Below, one piece after another: positions 61,441-64,000 of a stretch of DNA of 64,000 nucleotides. Each line of letters starts with the position of its first letter. Position 1 is the stretch's first letter. This DNA comes from Bacillus sp. ISL-37 (GTDB taxonomy: Bacteria; Bacillota; Bacilli; Bacillales; Cytobacillaceae). The position numbers and the translations under genes are program-made. A model generated the notes under the pieces. It was not told the DNA's origin, did no database searches, and was given only the letters and a program-made list of their open reading frames with translations. The stretch spans positions 1 to 64,000 of the forward strand of contig NZ_JAGGQL010000023.1 of the NCBI RefSeq assembly GCF_018613315.1, written 5' to 3'.

Positions 61441-61971
61441 ATGATGGCAATTACTTATGAACTCCTATCTGAAGAGCAGATTAACATAGTGAAAGATCTT
61501 TGCAACGAGTTGATGGTCTACCAGAAATCATTAGCCACAATTCGTCCGGAGCTCTTTGATAGCATGAGTTTTGAAACGCGAATGGTCCCCTCGGTTAAAA
61601 ACGCGAAGGCGAGTCATCTCATTGCCGCGATGGATGGCGATGAAATTGTCGGATACGTGTATAGCAATGTTTCCCCAAAAGAAGTTTATTCTAATGAATT
61701 TGCTACTTTTTTTGATATGGATTCTGTAAAAGGAAATGATGTCGGCTGCCTTTCGCAGTTTTATATAAAAGAAGGATACCGCAGCATGGGCATCGGGTCG
61801 GTATTGTATCACGAATCAAAGAAATGGCTTGATTCCTTTGACGGAATTCACGACCAGTTCATCTATGTATCCAACGGAAATGATGCCGCCCTGAACTTTT
61901 ACAAGAGCAAAGGTTTTAAAATAAGCCATCAAATTTTAGATGGATTTATTACTGTTCTTAGAAATACTTAA
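61441..61971 (+). CDS. GNAT-family N-acetyltransferase
   Basis: A 176-residue GNAT enzyme. CLSQFYIKEGYRSMGIGSVLYHESKKWL is motif A with the acetyl-CoA-binding R-S-M-G-I-G loop, and FIYVSNGNDAALNFYKSKGFKISHQIL is motif B with the N-x-x-A-x-x-F-Y pattern. The acceptor is unknown. Either of two adjacent ATG codons behind AAGGAAG could start it. A pair of 53-bp repeat units follows the stop. Confidence 0.85.
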   Translation: MMAITYELLSEEQINIVKDLCNELMVYQKSLATIRPELFDSMSFETRMVPSVKNAKASHLIAAMDGDEIVGYVYSNVSPKEVYSNEFATFFDMDSVKGNDVGCLSQFYIKEGYRSMGIGSVLYHESKKWLDSFDGIHDQFIYVSNGNDAALNFYKSKGFKISHQILDGFITVLRNT

Positions 61972-61984
61972 ATGATAGATTACA

Positions 61985-62083
61985 GTACCCTTATGTGATC
62001 ACAAACAGCTGCCTAAGGGTATCTTTCTTCGCTAATTGTGCCCTTATGTGGACTCAAACGACTGCATAAGGGTATCTTTCTGC
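61985..62083. repeat. 53-bp hairpin repeat, two divergent units
   Basis: CCCTTATG starts at 61988 and 62041, exactly 53 bp apart. Each unit closes with CTAAGGGTAT or ATAAGGGTAT, keeping the hairpin while the loop differs from the main array. Confidence 0.75.
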
Positions 62084-62179
62084 TTCCGTGTCCGATAATA
62101 ATTAAGTCTTACTGCTTTCTGTCGAGGAATTCATCCCAGTCCAAGAACTTGTCTCCAACTCATGACAATTCCCTCCCTA

Positions 62180-63406
62180 TCACTGTTTCTCTTTTACATC
62201 TAAAAACACCGGAGCAGAATCAACGTTTCTAATCCATTGATACTCTTCCCCACTCAAGCCTTCCTTCACCCATATATCACCCCGTACATCATTTGGACCC
62301 TTCCGAAACCAGGTAAGATGATGGCCAGCCATTTGAGGATCCAGATCAAGCTCATTCTTCTTCGGAAAAGTAATTTGTTTTTGCTCCTCTGTTTTGATAT
62401 TGATTGCATACAGTGCCGTGTACATCGTTGGGACCGGTCCTTCTGTCCATTCCTTGTTTTCTTTAGCACGGGCGACGATCACTTGATCCTGTGAGTACCA
62501 TTCTAGATCAAGATCGACAAAGCCAGTGGGTGTGTATTCCTTTTGCTCGTTAAAAATCGGTATGTCAGCTATTTTGGCTTTCTTGTTTTCGACAAGAAAT
62601 CTTCCTTCGCCTGATATATAGGCCAGCTGGTTGGAGGATGGTGCCCACTTGAACCAGTCCTTGTACCCCAGCATTTTCCCCACAGCCTGGAATTGTTCAC
62701 CTTGATTTGACAGGACACATAAAGTTTGGCTGTCCATCGACCAGGAAGCTGTAGGAATCAGAATGAAACTGACCCATTTCCCATCGTGACTCCACTTAAA
62801 ATAGTCAGCATCAATACCAAACAAGTCCGGTTCTTGTGTTTGGATTGTATAAAATTTCTTCATTTTGTCGTTAGCGAGATTCGCATTGACTGGGATTTTA
62901 TATAGCGGGATTGGTCCCCATCCGGTAGGACGCAAACTGGATTGCGATGAAACAATGAACTCTTTTCCATTTGGGAACCATTCGAACCCGCTTACCCCCA
63001 GTGCAACATTCTGGAAGCCCTGCGGGCGGCCATCCTTCACTTTTGTCACGTTCAGCAATCCATGATCACTGTAGGCTAATTGATTTTTTACTGGAGACCA
63101 TTTGAAGTCAGAGGTCTCAACCCTTACATAAGGCTGGTAGCTTTCTTTTGCCTTCGTATCATGAATGTATAAATCCGATTTTTCTCCTTGTTCATCTCCA
63201 TCAATATAGGCAATGAAACGGCCATCATATGACCATTTCGGAGAATACACATATCGCCCCTTTGTAATTTGCGTTTCCTGTTCCCCTTTTTTGATCCATA
63301 GCTGATGATCACGAATAAATGCAGCAGTAGGCGGGGCTTCTGCATTTACTGCCATTGGTAAAAGAAAACTTACTAGAAGCAGCACGACAATCAATCGGTT
63401 CTTCAA
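62180..63406 (-). CDS. secreted TolB-like beta-propeller protein
   Basis: A 408-residue exported protein. A signal peptide (RLIVVLLLVSFLLPMAVNA, cleavage near AEA) precedes six or seven WD40-like/PD40 propeller repeats such as YSPKWSYDGRFIAYIDG, FKWSPVKNQLAYSDHG, FEWFPNGKEFIVSSQ and FKWAPSSNQLAYISG. Related Bacillus proteins are annotated as TolB-like translocation proteins; the real role is unknown. TTG 63406 is the start, since AGGAGGG lies 7-8 nt upstream and the protein then begins with the signal peptide; the upstream frame to 63508 is unlikely to be translated. Confidence 0.82.
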   Translation of the reverse strand: MKNRLIVVLLLVSFLLPMAVNAEAPPTAAFIRDHQLWIKKGEQETQITKGRYVYSPKWSYDGRFIAYIDGDEQGEKSDLYIHDTKAKESYQPYVRVETSDFKWSPVKNQLAYSDHGLLNVTKVKDGRPQGFQNVALGVSGFEWFPNGKEFIVSSQSSLRPTGWGPIPLYKIPVNANLANDKMKKFYTIQTQEPDLFGIDADYFKWSHDGKWVSFILIPTASWSMDSQTLCVLSNQGEQFQAVGKMLGYKDWFKWAPSSNQLAYISGEGRFLVENKKAKIADIPIFNEQKEYTPTGFVDLDLEWYSQDQVIVARAKENKEWTEGPVPTMYTALYAINIKTEEQKQITFPKKNELDLDPQMAGHHLTWFRKGPNDVRGDIWVKEGLSGEEYQWIRNVDSAPVFLDVKEKQ

Positions 63407-63575
63407 AAAACATCCCTCCTGATTGTAGGATGTCCTGATGTTTAATGAAGATTCGTTTTCAAAACAGGTTCGGGTTTCTTTCCACGGATGCTGTTCTCTG
63501 CTTCCCAAGTGGCTGAAATGGCTGGTAAAATATTCGTAAATGTCAGTTCTTTACATGAACGAAAGGAGCTCCATA

Positions 63576-64000
63576 TTGAAAAAGCTAGGTATTATATCAC
63601 TAGGTGAAACAATCGTTGATTATATTGCATTAGATTTATCAAATACAACATATGAGCGATTATTAGGGGGAGCTACTGTTAATGTAGCCGTTGGGGTTAG
63701 CAGACATGGCATTCCCTCGTCTTACTTATGCAAATTGGGAATGGATGAAACAAGTAAATTTGTAGAGGGAGAATTAACGAAGGAGAAGGTTGATCTTTCC
63801 TTTTGTTCCTATCATTCAGATAAAAGAATCTGCTCGGTTTATATTCACTTGAATCAGCATGGAGAACGCTATTTTCATGCGTACGTAAACGAAACTCCCG
63901 ATGAGTGGATTACCTCGGAAGAACTTGATAAAAAGCTGTTTGAGAATAGTAAAATCTTTTACTTTGGGTCCGGCACTCTTTTTCATCCAATCGCACGAAA
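63576..64000 (+). CDS. PfkB-family carbohydrate kinase, cut by window edge
   Basis: The first 141 codons of a ribokinase-fold kinase run off the right edge. GIISLGETIVDYIALD and LLGGATVNVAVGVSRHGIPSSYLCKLGMDE are the N-terminal substrate-binding signatures, and RYFHAYVNETPDEW follows. The C-terminal DTxGAGD block would lie beyond the window. TTG 63576 lies 7 nt after AAAGGAG. The sugar is unknown; it is distinct from the operon fructokinase at 9.6 kb. Confidence 0.8.
   Translation, partial: MKKLGIISLGETIVDYIALDLSNTTYERLLGGATVNVAVGVSRHGIPSSYLCKLGMDETSKFVEGELTKEKVDLSFCSYHSDKRICSVYIHLNQHGERYFHAYVNETPDEWITSEELDKKLFENSKIFYFGSGTLFHPIAR

Overview
The window looks like chromosomal DNA of a spore-forming Bacillaceae species (Bacillus sensu lato). 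The evidence is a three-gene GerA-type germinant receptor operon, an RsbR-like stressosome gene behind a sigma-B-type promoter, a YwaC/RelP-type small alarmone synthetase, AGGAGG ribosome binding sites with many TTG/GTG starts, and many small coat-like or membrane proteins. I see no rRNA, tRNA, prophage or replication origin.

Layout. 0.1-2.8 kb: a visibly AT-rich two-gene cassette (DGQHR/ParB-like protein plus a protein with a HEPN-like RNxxxH motif), bracketed by short palindromes; possible defence module. 3-6 kb: an ornithine-cyclodeaminase-family gene and an MHS-type transporter, divergent from an XRE-cupin regulator. 6.4-9.3 kb: YgjP-like protease, RraB-like protein, cold-shock protein, and a CarD-like factor inside a segment that splits a composite repeat. 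9.6-14.8 kb: a complete sucrose operon (PTS EIIBC, sucrose-6-phosphate hydrolase, fructokinase) with its LacI repressor, a near-consensus promoter, a cre-like site and CCGGTT operators. 15-30 kb: housekeeping and accessory enzymes, two MFS transporters, ferritin, an S9 peptidase, and decayed GyrI-like and Nudix genes. 30.2-32.2 kb: TetR plus Spx-like operon and an alarmone synthetase. 32.6-35 kb: a vanadium-haloperoxidase-like protein flanked by 53-bp hairpin repeats. 35.2-37.6 kb: proBA. 38-39.3 kb: a solo TnpB element with a predicted omega RNA and an apparent LexA box. 39.9-48.7 kb: chemoreceptor, SurA-like lipoprotein, acetyltransferase, MaoC, SDR, PadR-HAAS pair. 48.9-52.7 kb: germinant receptor. 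53-63.4 kb: lipoproteins, a TspO-like protein, a YibE/F pair, small spore or membrane proteins and a secreted beta-propeller. The right edge cuts a PfkB-family sugar kinase.

Two dispersed repeat families stand out. One is a palindrome with a constant AGGGACGGTTC-like core and variable but mutually complementary outer arms, found in a large share of the intergenic gaps and repeatedly touching truncated genes. The other is a 53-bp unit carrying a GTACCCTTATG/CATAAGGGTAC hairpin, present as an eight-unit array and two smaller copies. All homology statements come from reading motifs by eye; no database search was run.
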